Notes under the pieces: generated by a model | The model's input: only the letters and a program-made list of their open reading frames with translations | Told to the model about the DNA's origin: nothing | Databases searched by the model: none | Part shown: positions 36,061 to 45,181 of the stretch, piece by piece | Numbering within the stretch: the stretch's first letter is position 1 | Layout: every line of letters begins with the position of its first letter | Virus record (IMG/VR): IMGVR_UViG_3300031576_000097 | Span: 1 to 45,362 of that record | Direction: 5' to 3' (one strand) | From: a virus | DNA length: 45,362 nucleotides | Program-made: the position numbers and the translations under genes

Positions 36061-36412
36061 TTGTATTGAAGTCTTTCCCTATTGCAAAAGATTCTAGCTC
36101 CATTTGGAAGTAATTTTGCAATTCTGATACATATTCTACTACTGCTTTCTCATCATAAGGTATACAGTAATATATAACTTTCAGTTTTGACTTTTGAGGG
36201 TTTCCATCATCAATAAGTTTAATGTGTTGGGATATATCTTTAGTTACTATTAAAATACTGTTTTCCACTATATAAGCAAATTTATTCTGAAGTATCTCTA
36301 CTAGCCATTTATGTGAGTTTTCTACATTTAATAATCCTTGTAAAAAATCAGTATCCTTGCTAATTAACTCTGCTACAAGACCCCAATCCTTTTGTTCTAC
36401 TTTCCTAATCAT
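35978..36412 (-). CDS. gp13-like protein with GNAT-like start, 144 aa
   Basis: 144 residues. It opens MIRKVEQKDWGLVAELI, the helix typical of GNAT acetyltransferases, and includes FAYIVENSILIVTKD, though the acetyl-CoA loop is not clear. In T7-like gene order a gp13-type gene stands here, after the nozzle gene. The last 28 residues (Ser/Thr/Asn-rich) are encoded over the start of the next gene in another frame. Confidence 0.6.
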   Translation of the reverse strand: MIRKVEQKDWGLVAELISKDTDFLQGLLNVENSHKWLVEILQNKFAYIVENSILIVTKDISQHIKLIDDGNPQKSKLKVIYYCIPYDEKAVVEYVSELQNYFQMELESFAIGKDFNTNGKTKQGKSSSNTKHSTSHVTATSSNT

Positions 36413-36421
36413 TGTTTCTTC

Positions 36422-38092
36422 TTAAGCCCCTTGTCCGAGTATTTCATACGATATATTAATCTCAAATATTTCTAAATCACTAGTAGTATTACCACTTTCA
36501 ATAACTCTAATTTTTAAACTTTTTCCTACTGTTGTACCAGAAACTACTTGAATAACTTCATTAGTTGATAAAGAAGCAGAACTTGTAAATGCCCCTAAAT
36601 CACCACCCTCATCATCAAAAGAAGATGTACCAAATTCTTCATCTAAAGTAAGTGGTAAAAAGATTTGAGTTAATCCAGTTTCTCCACTACTCCATGCATG
36701 AGATATCAATAAAGTGGTATCTACATCACATTTATACTTTATATGATAATCTTTTATTTTCTTATTATTTCTAGGTACATTAAAATCTATTGGTCTAAAA
36801 TCATATATTGCCTGAATCTCTGTAGGAACATCATTACCATCAACAAAATAAGTAGGGCCTGAATTAGCCTTAAATATTTTATCATAATTAGCTACATATA
36901 CATCATTATGAGGAGGTATAGTAATTAAAGAATCTAACCTAGTTTCAATACCAAAATTCTCTAAAACACTCCAAGGATTAGCAGCTGGATTAACAGCATA
37001 GTTTAACTTCCACAATTTATCTCTATATCTATGAGTTTTTAATTTAGGAGTAGCTAAATATAATACACCTTCTGCTGGATTATTAATCATTTTAGCCCTA
37101 GTCATACCACCTGTTCCTATTTGATCTAAATCTTTTTGTATTGGATAACTTAACCCACCTGGTCTTACAGTACCAAAATTGTCTGCTAATTTTAAATTAT
37201 ACAAACCATGTTTTGAATAAAAGTATATATCTGATTTATCTTGTTGCCAAACTAGATGATGACTTAAACAACCTATTTGGCTATTAATAAGTTCTATTCT
37301 AAAAGGATCGTCTAAACCAGGTAATCCTACATTTCTACCCGTCATCCTATATGTTTGAGTAGCTGTAAATATCATCAAAGCATCTGAAGTTGTAATTAAA
37401 GCTGTTATATCTCCAGTACAACCTTTTAATTCATAAGCATCTGCTATATCATTAGGAACATCTACTCCTATATTAGTTTGCCACGCATCTAAACGTCCTG
37501 CTTGAGATACATAAATAATTCTAGGATTTTTAGAATCTCCAGATAAAAATGCTCTATCTTGATAAACAGCACCAAATTTAGGATTTCCTATAAGTGTTGG
37601 TCGATTACCTTGAACATATGGATCTTCAATCATACTAGTAGCTGAAGAAAATACTGGAGGCCATTCTGAAACATTACTTAAAATAGTACCTGTAAAGAAT
37701 ATTGGGATATTAGAACCATCTAGTATTAAGGCTTGAGAACCATATTGTACAATAAATGGATCTCCATCACTAAAAAAAGAAGGTGATGTTGCACTAGTTC
37801 GTGGTATTGATGAGTATGACCTGCTAAATAAATCTACTTCATATATTTCTGGAAATGCATATGCTAAAACTCTAGTCCTATTAGATCCAGATTCTAAATA
37901 TGGTAGTAATCCTTGAATAGGAAAGGGTAATTTAACAATTTCTTCAAACCCTCTGGATTTCTGTAAACCTCCTCCAAGAGCTAATTCCCAATTTTGGTTA
38001 AAAGGAGATTCATTAAGTTGTAAAGCTTCCTCGCCAACTCTTGTATTGAGTCCACCATCTACTTTAACTAATTTAAAAACTTGAAGGGCCAT
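36422..38092 (-). CDS. Tail tubular / nozzle protein (T7 gp12-like), 556 aa
   Basis: 556 residues. It opens VDGGLNTRVGEEALQLNESPFNQNWEL..GGGLQKSRGFE, the characteristic start of podovirus tail nozzle proteins, and has repeated beta-propeller-like blades (GNPKFGAVYQDRAFLSG; DALMIFTATQTYRMTGRN). It follows the gp11-like adaptor, as in T7. It would form the distal tail tube carrying the fibres. Confidence 0.82.
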   Translation of the reverse strand: MALQVFKLVKVDGGLNTRVGEEALQLNESPFNQNWELALGGGLQKSRGFEEIVKLPFPIQGLLPYLESGSNRTRVLAYAFPEIYEVDLFSRSYSSIPRTSATSPSFFSDGDPFIVQYGSQALILDGSNIPIFFTGTILSNVSEWPPVFSSATSMIEDPYVQGNRPTLIGNPKFGAVYQDRAFLSGDSKNPRIIYVSQAGRLDAWQTNIGVDVPNDIADAYELKGCTGDITALITTSDALMIFTATQTYRMTGRNVGLPGLDDPFRIELINSQIGCLSHHLVWQQDKSDIYFYSKHGLYNLKLADNFGTVRPGGLSYPIQKDLDQIGTGGMTRAKMINNPAEGVLYLATPKLKTHRYRDKLWKLNYAVNPAANPWSVLENFGIETRLDSLITIPPHNDVYVANYDKIFKANSGPTYFVDGNDVPTEIQAIYDFRPIDFNVPRNNKKIKDYHIKYKCDVDTTLLISHAWSSGETGLTQIFLPLTLDEEFGTSSFDDEGGDLGAFTSSASLSTNEVIQVVSGTTVGKSLKIRVIESGNTTSDLEIFEINISYEILGQGA

Positions 38093-38101
38093 TAATACTC
38101 C

Positions 38102-38824
38102 CTACATATGAAAATCTAAAGAACTTTGACCCGATATTTTTAATCTTCTTAATGCTTGATTTTCTGCTAATTTGTTACTTATCATAATCTGTCTTAACAT
38201 ACTTTGCTTATTTCTAGGATCTTCTGCCATAAAATAGAATTCCTTCCAATCAGGATCATTTATCATTTTTAAAAATCTCCATAATCCGCATATAATAAGT
38301 AACTCTCTCATAGCATCATCTATATTTAAAGTAGTGCTAATAGTGCTAATTGCAGCCCATCTTTGAGGTAATCCTTGAGCATGAAAAGTGAGAGTATAAC
38401 TTCCATCAGATATAGGATGTATTCTTAAACCATTATCTAATATATACCATCTAGCAGGTTCACCTGTTGCAACTGGATCTACACTAGGCAATATATTTCT
38501 AGTAAATGCTTCAAATGTGGTTCTAGCTAACACTTTTCTAACTATAGTAGTACCTTTTGTAAGCATTACCATTTGTATATAGTGTGGATTAACGGTAGAA
38601 GGAAGTGTTAATACTTCATCATTTAAAACAATAGCAAGAGTTGTAAGTGGCTCGTTAAAACCATAATTTCTAGAAGCTATTGTTATGGCTTCTACACCTC
38701 TTTGTAAAGCTCTATAAACTTTATTTCCATGAGTATCATCTATACCAATTTGAGCATTACTAGTTACTGAATAACCTGCTTGAGTTAATATCTCATTTAC
38801 CACATCTAAAGCGTTTACAGTCAT
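38102..38824 (-). CDS. Head-tail adaptor / tail tubular protein A (gp11-like), 240 aa
   Basis: 240 residues: an N-terminal helical part (NALDVVNEILTQAGY, KVYRALQRGVEAITIASRNYGFN), a central beta part (LTLPSTVNPHYIQMVML) and a C-terminal helix bundle (AMRELLIICGLWRFLKM). This is the pattern of T7 gp11 and P22 gp4 adaptors. It lies directly before the nozzle gene, which starts after a 9-base gap. Confidence 0.82.
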   Translation of the reverse strand: MTVNALDVVNEILTQAGYSVTSNAQIGIDDTHGNKVYRALQRGVEAITIASRNYGFNEPLTTLAIVLNDEVLTLPSTVNPHYIQMVMLTKGTTIVRKVLARTTFEAFTRNILPSVDPVATGEPARWYILDNGLRIHPISDGSYTLTFHAQGLPQRWAAISTISTTLNIDDAMRELLIICGLWRFLKMINDPDWKEFYFMAEDPRNKQSMLRQIMISNKLAENQALRRLKISGQSSLDFHM

Positions 38825-38826
38825 AG

Positions 38827-39396
38827 CTAACTCTTAACCTTTTTTCTTATTACTTTCTTTGGATCAGCTTTAGTTAGAAGTTGAGTTTTTAATGCATCAT
38901 TTTCTTCTATTAAAGTATCTATTATTTTTTGTTCAAATTTAGATGCAGTAGGTACGAATTCAACTGAAGCATTTCTAGCAATTCTTTCTTGAGCCATCTT
39001 TCTTAGATCTGGATTTTTAATCTTATTTATATCTAAGAGATGCTGAAGCACTTTATCTGGCAATACCCATTGTAAGGTTAATTCTGGATTAGTTAAATAT
39101 ATATCTTCTCCAGATTCAATATATATAATTTCTGGTAATCTTTGGTAAGTTTTTAAAAACCAATCCCAAGTAGTCTCATCATAACTTTCTATATCAACTC
39201 TCCAAAGAACTTGATCTGTTTCAAATTCTTTTCTAGCTGGACTATAAGCCCCTTTATATAAAACTCTAGGTGTTATTGGATTACTTGGATCATAATTAAA
39301 TAGATAACCTCTGGCTAATTCTATTGGTTTTCCGTCTGGACCTGGTGAAAACTTAAGTCCACCTTTTTCTGTAACAAATGGCATTAATATAAACAT
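38827..39396 (-). CDS. Hypothetical head-tail region protein, 189 aa
   Basis: 189 residues, MFILMPFVTEKGGLKFSPGPDG..., beta-rich at first and with a Lys-rich helical end (ENDALKTQLLTKADPKKVIRKKVKS). GGAGATG precedes the first ATG. Proteins of this kind lie between capsid and adaptor in several podovirus groups; role unknown. Confidence 0.65.
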   Translation of the reverse strand: MFILMPFVTEKGGLKFSPGPDGKPIELARGYLFNYDPSNPITPRVLYKGAYSPARKEFETDQVLWRVDIESYDETTWDWFLKTYQRLPEIIYIESGEDIYLTNPELTLQWVLPDKVLQHLLDINKIKNPDLRKMAQERIARNASVEFVPTASKFEQKIIDTLIEENDALKTQLLTKADPKKVIRKKVKS

Positions 39397-39411
39397 AGCA
39401 TCTCCTTCTAT

Positions 39412-39463
39412 TAAATAAAAAAGGAGTTGTAATGAACTCTATTAAAAGCTGTATTAAACTCCT
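39412..39463 (-). terminator. Leftward terminator or attenuator after the capsid gene
   Basis: Leftward AGGAGTT (39463-39457) pairs with AACTCCT (39428-39422), followed by a T-run. An inner GAGTT/AACTC pairing competes. The loop is long, so partial termination that keeps capsid mRNA in excess is likely. Confidence 0.6.
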
Positions 39464-39494
39464 CATATTACTTATTATATTAAATCAACTACTA

Positions 39495-40712
39495 TTAAGT
39501 AGCTAGACCAGTTCTTTCACCGCAAATGAAACCATTACCGATTTTATTTAACCATGTAGTAGCATAAATTGCAGTAGTTTGATCACCACTAACGTTTTCT
39601 TCTTGTGGTTCTACGAATCTTTGTACCTTTAATTGATATGTGCCTTTATTAGAAGGTATATAAAAGATGTCATCATCTTGTACACCTTGGGAAGGCATGA
39701 TTCTAAGTCTAATACCACTAACATTGAATACGTCTATGCCGGTTCCAAATTCTTTTGACTTAAGATCCATTTGTACTCTGTAAGGAAATACAATTTGACT
39801 AATTTTATCTGCTTGGGTCAAGGAACAAAACAACAAAGCTTGTCCTTCATTAAAAGCCTGATCATCTAAATCACTAAATGCACCTCTATCTCTTAGACTT
39901 CTAATGTCTGATTGAAGTGTAAGTTCAGATATTGGGGCACTTGCTGATGCGTTTGTAATACCAGAATCTTGTCCTATAAAGAAACTTACTCCACCTGTGT
40001 GGGTTTTTCCACCAGCTGCAGTAAATGTTAAAGATGAACTTGTTTGAGCAGCTCCGCCTTCTTCATTTCTTCGTCCATAGAACCAAGATGTTTCAAGAAC
40101 TCTTTTTGATGCTTTAGCTAATAAGCTAAGTTGATGTTTGAAAGAAGCTTCATTTACTGTTGAGAAAGATGGTTGTCTTCCTTGAGAAAGTAAATTAGCT
40201 ATTGGAATTTCAAGTTGATAATTTTCTACGAAATTATGTTGCCTTGATGCTAATTGAGTATCATCACGTCCTAATTTTGCAGCACCACTAGCATTAGTTG
40301 GGAATATGAAAATCTTTGAATTATCCGCATGTGTTGTAGTTGCTGATCCTCTTTTTCCTCTTGCTATGCTTAATGATGTTGAACTAAGAACATTTAAAAC
40401 TCTTAGGAATTCTGCATCTATTAAAAGATCAGTGTAACCTGCAAAATAAAGAACTGAGGCTCCGCCAACTCCACCATCAACTGTGATGGTTTCTACTGTA
40501 TCAGCAGCTGGAGTAGTGCTAATAGCACCATTCAACTGATCTGTCATTGTAGTGAGATTTTGTTTAAGCCAAACTTCTTTTGATGCTAAGATACGTGCAT
40601 CTTCTCTAAATTCTCTAAGTGCTGGTGAAGCATACGAACCTGTCGTATTAACTTTGCTATCTAAACCAGATATAAGAGAACTTAATCTATCGTGTGTTAA
40701 AATATTTGCCAT
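39495..40712 (-). CDS. Major capsid protein, 405 aa
   Basis: 405 residues following a scaffold-like gene and ending before a terminator, with a strong AGGAGGAAAT start. The segment ADTVETITVD...LLIDAEFLRVLNVLSSTSLSIARGKRGS and the helix QLSLLAKASKRVLETSWFYGR resemble the SU10/DUF5309-type HK97-fold capsid. Its size fits a capsid for about 45 kb. Family naming is from memory; the MCP role is well supported by position. Confidence 0.85.
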   Translation of the reverse strand: MANILTHDRLSSLISGLDSKVNTTGSYASPALREFREDARILASKEVWLKQNLTTMTDQLNGAISTTPAADTVETITVDGGVGGASVLYFAGYTDLLIDAEFLRVLNVLSSTSLSIARGKRGSATTTHADNSKIFIFPTNASGAAKLGRDDTQLASRQHNFVENYQLEIPIANLLSQGRQPSFSTVNEASFKHQLSLLAKASKRVLETSWFYGRRNEEGGAAQTSSSLTFTAAGGKTHTGGVSFFIGQDSGITNASASAPISELTLQSDIRSLRDRGAFSDLDDQAFNEGQALLFCSLTQADKISQIVFPYRVQMDLKSKEFGTGIDVFNVSGIRLRIMPSQGVQDDDIFYIPSNKGTYQLKVQRFVEPQEENVSGDQTTAIYATTWLNKIGNGFICGERTGLAT

Positions 40713-40798
40713 ATGATTTCCTCCTATTTGTGAAATCTATGACTAATTATACTTCGGTAAAGGAGTTAAATTGTTCTTAAAATGGTAAACCTTTCAGT
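40677..40798 (-). promoter_or_regulatory. Candidate capsid-gene promoter region
   Basis: In the 86-base gap before the capsid gene, leftward TATAAT (40752-40747) is preceded by G and by TTAACT at a 12-base rather than 9-base distance, followed by GGAGGAAAT at the start. It may be a late variant of the phage promoter. Confidence 0.4.
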
Positions 40799-41557
40799 TT
40801 ACTTATGTCCTAATACTCGTTTTCTAGTTTCTCTATCCATCTTGGATATTAGTTGGGTTTTTATTAATAAAGCCTCATCTCCATCAATTTCACCCTTTTC
40901 TAATCTTTTTACTAAATTATCTATTTCAGATTGCTTAAGTCCTACAGAAACCTGTTCATTTATAAAAGATGGGGATTTTATTTTCTTAGGAATGTTTGAG
41001 ACTTTCTTTTGAAGTTTTTCAGTTTCTTCTTCTACTTCTTCCATAGCTTCTTCAAGAGCTTCTTCCGCTTCTTCAGAATTTTCAAATTTAAATACAGACT
41101 TCATTACACTATTAACATTCTTATGAATAGTAGCCCAATCCTCATCTGTAAGCTCATCTCTTTTTTCAGCTTGAGCTTTTAATGCTTGAAATTCTGCATA
41201 TTGTGTAGCAAGTGCATTAAAAACTGTATCAGTTCCTTCATTCCACTCAACATCATTATTTTCTGCTAACTTTTTGTTATATTCAGTTAAAGAATCAAAT
41301 TCTGTTTTACCACGTTCTCTAGCAGTTTCAATTTTTTCTTTTTGTGTTTGTCTTTGATCAGCCTTATTTAAAAGTTCGTCACCAAACTTTTCTAAATCTC
41401 CTACTGAAGGAACTCTAAGTTTTTCTTTAGCAACTTTTAATTCAGGAGTTTCTTCCTTGAATTTAGAATCAATCTTAGTCTCCAAGGATTTTAAAACTGC
41501 ATGCACATCCTCTATTGGAACATATTTAGCCTGTTCGTTTGTTTCACTATCTGCCAT
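40799..41557 (-). CDS. Scaffold protein, 252 aa
   Basis: 252 very charged, helical residues with a Glu-rich run (EEAEEALEEAMEEVEEETEKLQ) and a basic end (DRETRKRVLGHK). It sits directly before the capsid gene and after the portal, the usual place and composition of podovirus scaffolds. Confidence 0.82.
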   Translation of the reverse strand: MADSETNEQAKYVPIEDVHAVLKSLETKIDSKFKEETPELKVAKEKLRVPSVGDLEKFGDELLNKADQRQTQKEKIETARERGKTEFDSLTEYNKKLAENNDVEWNEGTDTVFNALATQYAEFQALKAQAEKRDELTDEDWATIHKNVNSVMKSVFKFENSEEAEEALEEAMEEVEEETEKLQKKVSNIPKKIKSPSFINEQVSVGLKQSEIDNLVKRLEKGEIDGDEALLIKTQLISKMDRETRKRVLGHK

Positions 41558-41558
41558 G

Positions 41559-41891
41559 TTATTCTCTCCTTACATTATCCATAATATCACTAAACAAATT
41601 TCTATAAATATCTGCCCTAAGTATATCATACTTTGCTCTACCATCTAAATCCGCTGTAAATAATGGAGCCGGTATAGTAAAAGGTAAAATCTCATTTTCT
41701 AGAAACCATTTAAAATCTACATTTTTTATAAGAGAACTTAAAATAGATTTTTTCTTAGCAGTATATTCTTCTTTTAAAAGTCCCTGAGCTTCTTTTCTTT
41801 TTTTAGCTAATATAGCCCTATCTGTAGCTGCTTGTTGAAATTGAGAATCTGCTACATTTGTAAGAAAATCTACTATTTCTTGTTTTTCCAT
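41559..41891 (-). CDS. Hypothetical head-region protein, 110 aa
   Basis: 110 residues, helical start (MEKQEIVDFLTNVADSQFQQAATDRAILAKKRKEAQGLL) and more hydrophobic middle (FKWFLENEILPFTIPAPLF). It lies between portal and scaffold with gaps of 15 and 1 bases. A head-assembly role is probable from context only. Confidence 0.65.
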   Translation of the reverse strand: MEKQEIVDFLTNVADSQFQQAATDRAILAKKRKEAQGLLKEEYTAKKKSILSSLIKNVDFKWFLENEILPFTIPAPLFTADLDGRAKYDILRADIYRNLFSDIMDNVRRE

Positions 41892-41906
41892 ATATCTATT
41901 ATTATA

Positions 41907-43955
41907 TTAAGCTTGAGGCGGAACTTGTGGAGGCGTAACCGCTCCTTGTGGAAGTTGTGTATTAGGTGAAGCGACTTGACCTCCAGCGGCAGCAATGGCT
42001 GCCATTGGATTCTCTTGAGCAGTTTTATTTAAAGGTTTAAATAATTTACTTATTGGTAGATTATATACTTTATCAAATAGCATTAATACCTGATCACCAT
42101 CTAAAGGTTTTCCCGTTTTTTGTTCTAATCCTAATGTAGGTACCAATTGTAACAATTCCAATAAGTCCTCTTTTAATTCTCTCTTTGTAGCTTCTGCAGT
42201 ATTACCTTCAATAATAACATTAGCTTCTGTAAATTTTGATATAATTAGAGAATAAATGAAAGCAGGACTGTTTATACTTTGTATTTCTAAAGCTTTTTCT
42301 GGATCTAATTGATACAATTCCTTAATTTTAGTATCTATCTTTTCTTCAATTTTAGAGTAAATTAAGAAATTTTTAAACATTCTAGAGTTAGCTCTAATAT
42401 ATTGCCATTTTTTAAGTTCATCTAAAGTAGCTCCAGTTTCTTTTTCTTCTTCTTTTAATGAATAAATTAAATTCTCAACTTCAGCTTCAATATAAGTTTG
42501 TGATAATAAGGTATGCTTAAAAACAAATGGTTGCATTAAATTATCATTTTGGTGTTCAATTATATAATCTATAGGAACATCTCCAGCTTGTTTTTCTTGT
42601 TCAACTTCAAATGCTGTCTTTCTAACTGAGGTTGTCCTAGCTCCTAAATTAACTTCAGTTATACCACCACCTTTTTGAACTTGTTGTTCTATAAAACCCA
42701 TTAAGGCTATATAAGCATTTAAATCTGATTTAATATCCATTTGTTCTACATCATCTTTAGTTCTTATAGACCATATAGCTCTTGGATACCAATTAAAACT
42801 ATCAGCTGTCATAGTACCGTCATCAATAACTTTTAATGGCGGAAATGTAGCTACGAGCAAGGCTTGCATTGCTGTCGAGGTAGCTAGATTCGCCATAGCT
42901 TGATATGGAAGATTTTGTAAGATCTTCGATTGGTAATATACAGTTCCAGCTGGTGTTGGTCCAAATGTTGCAAATAGAATAGGATTTTGTTCTCTCGAAT
43001 CCAATTCTATAGCCCGTAAAATTGTACATATTCTTTCTTTCTTTTCATTTTGACCTTCTGCCACTGTGACTAGAATATTCTTAAAATATAAATCTGTATT
43101 TTCTTTTGATATCCAGTAGGGTATAAAAAATGTACTTAAACTAATCATTCCGTAATCAGTTTCTGTGTTTTCATACGTATTTTCTTGTGAATGATAAGAT
43201 ACTGGATCATCAGTAAGAGCCATTGACATTTTTAATTCGTCTACAATTTCTTTATCTAAACTAGGATTATCTAGTAAATCTGTTATTGGTACTTGATAAT
43301 TAATTACTAACTTAGATTTGTTAATATCTTCCTTAGCGGAATGTATAGCCATATCTCTAACATTTATGACATGAGCATCAACTAATCCTAAATCTTCAGA
43401 GTATTCTAAATACATACAAGTATTACCAAATATTACAGATTGTAACTGAGCCTTAGTTATTTTGCTTGCTGCTTTAATCCTATTATAAGTAGCCATCAAA
43501 TAATCTTTCCAAGAAGCTTCTAATACAGGTACTAATTCGGGATAATTAGCTGAAAGTTTTTCATGCCAATCAAATTTAATACTAAAGAACTCTCTATTTC
43601 GAGGAATTGTTGATCTACGTAAATGCCCTGTCCACCCTTGGGCTTGCCTGGAAGATAATGGTAAATAGAATTTCATTTCTACATCTGTTGTATCCGTTGA
43701 TTCAGATATCAATTGATCTATATTTATAGCATTGGTTATACTTGTTTCTGGTGTACCAGCATTACCAGATGCTGTATATAATTTACTTAAATTAAGAAAC
43801 CGCTGAAGCACAGCTGCCTCTGCTTTTTCCCAATCTCTATGTAATTGAGCCTTTTCTCCAAAAGAAACTGTTTTTAAGTGTAATAGAAACTTTTTGAATT
43901 CTTCAATAGATTCAGGATTATTTTTAGTTATTTCCAATACATCCAAATTCTTCAT
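41907..43955 (-). CDS. Portal protein, 682 aa
   Basis: ATG at 43955 (AAGG upstream) is better than an in-frame ATG at 44069 inside the nuclease gene. 682 residues, with the long helical and wing make-up of podovirus portals (RIKAASKITKAQLQSVIFGNTCMYLEY; EVNLGARTTSVRKTAFEVEQEKQAGD) and a Pro/Gln-rich tail. It follows the terminase nuclease gene and precedes scaffold and capsid, the standard order. Confidence 0.82.
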   Translation of the reverse strand: MKNLDVLEITKNNPESIEEFKKFLLHLKTVSFGEKAQLHRDWEKAEAAVLQRFLNLSKLYTASGNAGTPETSITNAINIDQLISESTDTTDVEMKFYLPLSSRQAQGWTGHLRRSTIPRNREFFSIKFDWHEKLSANYPELVPVLEASWKDYLMATYNRIKAASKITKAQLQSVIFGNTCMYLEYSEDLGLVDAHVINVRDMAIHSAKEDINKSKLVINYQVPITDLLDNPSLDKEIVDELKMSMALTDDPVSYHSQENTYENTETDYGMISLSTFFIPYWISKENTDLYFKNILVTVAEGQNEKKERICTILRAIELDSREQNPILFATFGPTPAGTVYYQSKILQNLPYQAMANLATSTAMQALLVATFPPLKVIDDGTMTADSFNWYPRAIWSIRTKDDVEQMDIKSDLNAYIALMGFIEQQVQKGGGITEVNLGARTTSVRKTAFEVEQEKQAGDVPIDYIIEHQNDNLMQPFVFKHTLLSQTYIEAEVENLIYSLKEEEKETGATLDELKKWQYIRANSRMFKNFLIYSKIEEKIDTKIKELYQLDPEKALEIQSINSPAFIYSLIISKFTEANVIIEGNTAEATKRELKEDLLELLQLVPTLGLEQKTGKPLDGDQVLMLFDKVYNLPISKLFKPLNKTAQENPMAAIAAAGGQVASPNTQLPQGAVTPPQVPPQA

Positions 43956-43971
43956 ACTTACCTTTATTATA

Positions 43972-44922
43972 TTACATTGGAATAGACATTCCGCCCCTTC
44001 TTCCTTTAACCTTTTTTTCATTAATTCCGTCAAATTTATAGAAATATACAAATAATGGTCTAACTGCATCGCTTACATGATCGTTCCAATTATCTTTAAT
44101 AAATCCTGAAGTTATAACTGGTTGACCATCTATAGAAATTTCTCTTCTCCTATAACCTCCTCCAAACATTTCATTCAAATCTCTATCATCTGGATTTGTA
44201 GTTACTAATGGTAAACCTTTAATTACAGATTTTCCTAATATTCTATTTATTAAATCTACTCCATCGTGTACATGATGCCATTTATAAAATGGCACAAATC
44301 CCTTAATCCTCATTAATTCAAATGGACTAGCTTGACCAGATTTAGTAAATCCGGCTCCGTTTGCTTGTAATCCTTCTTGAGTCATACACCATTTAATCTT
44401 TGAATGTGGAAATTCTCTTTGAGCATATTTGTAAATTGCATCTAAGAATATATCTAAATCTTGATCTTTTCCTCTTACTGTATGGTGAAGGTGGAGGAAG
44501 GTATGACCTTGTTTATCTTCTGCTTGAGCGATGATAGCACAAGGGTGATGAAAACCAAAATCAATAGATATATATACAGGAACACCCATAAGATAACCAG
44601 GATAGTGTTTAGTATGAAAATCAGGATCGAAGTTAAAATAAGCAGCAAGTTTTTGAGTAGCAGCATAAGGATTATTCTCCATTTCTTCTTGCCATATTGG
44701 GTTATCTTTACCACCCATTGTTTCGGCAAGCCAATCAAAATATTGTTGAACTGAAGCTATTGGATTAAGTTTTTGCCTTCTTCTTTCTTCATTAACAACA
44801 TCTAAATCTATACTTTCTTCTGTTTGGGCACGATAATTTAAAGTAAGGCAGGTATACCCATCAGAGTTTTGATGTATATGTACACCTTCCATTATTTTAG
44901 TTTTAGGTGGATCTTTTCTCAT
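43972..44922 (-). CDS. Terminase large subunit, nuclease half (split gene)
   Basis: The ATG at 44922 shares bases with the upstream stop (TAATG). 316 residues. Residues 11-60 continue what follows the coupling motif in a normal TerL (GVHIHQNSDGYTCLTLNYRAQTEE). Then comes the RNase H-like nuclease: VYISIDFGFHHPC (D121) and DHVSDAVRPLF (D281/D285). The usual second Asp (as in C-DPAG) is replaced by T-QEG near 181-184. No Walker motifs are present; those are in the separate gene at 3099-3761. It cuts concatemeric DNA during packaging. Confidence 0.85.
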   Translation of the reverse strand: MRKDPPKTKIMEGVHIHQNSDGYTCLTLNYRAQTEESIDLDVVNEERRRQKLNPIASVQQYFDWLAETMGGKDNPIWQEEMENNPYAATQKLAAYFNFDPDFHTKHYPGYLMGVPVYISIDFGFHHPCAIIAQAEDKQGHTFLHLHHTVRGKDQDLDIFLDAIYKYAQREFPHSKIKWCMTQEGLQANGAGFTKSGQASPFELMRIKGFVPFYKWHHVHDGVDLINRILGKSVIKGLPLVTTNPDDRDLNEMFGGGYRRREISIDGQPVITSGFIKDNWNDHVSDAVRPLFVYFYKFDGINEKKVKGRRGGMSIPM

Positions 44923-45179
44923 TATTTTAACCACTCATCTTTCAATTCTTCAGAGTCTTCTTTGTAGTATTTTTTGTAATAGCTATTGGAAATTCTTGTC
45001 TTATGTTTTTTAGCGTCTTTCCTCAAATCATTGATTCTGCTCTTATGACTAAAATCAGTTTCATCTGGATTACGTTCTGCTTCTATCTCATGAGGATAAT
45101 TTTCCTTTAAATATGTATACTTTAGTTTTTTACCAAAAGAGGCTCTTTTAAAACTGTTAATAGATTCATAATTAGCCAT
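44922..45179 (-). CDS. Hypothetical protein before the terminase nuclease, 85 aa
   Basis: 85 very charged, basic residues (MANYESINSFKRASFGKKLK..., DLRKDAKKHKTRISNSYYKKYYKEDSEEL). It is coupled to the nuclease gene by TAATG, so the two proteins are made together; a DNA-binding helper of packaging is possible. Its size is smaller than most small terminase subunits. Confidence 0.65.
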   Translation of the reverse strand: MANYESINSFKRASFGKKLKYTYLKENYPHEIEAERNPDETDFSHKSRINDLRKDAKKHKTRISNSYYKKYYKEDSEELKDEWLK

Positions 45180-45181
45180 TT

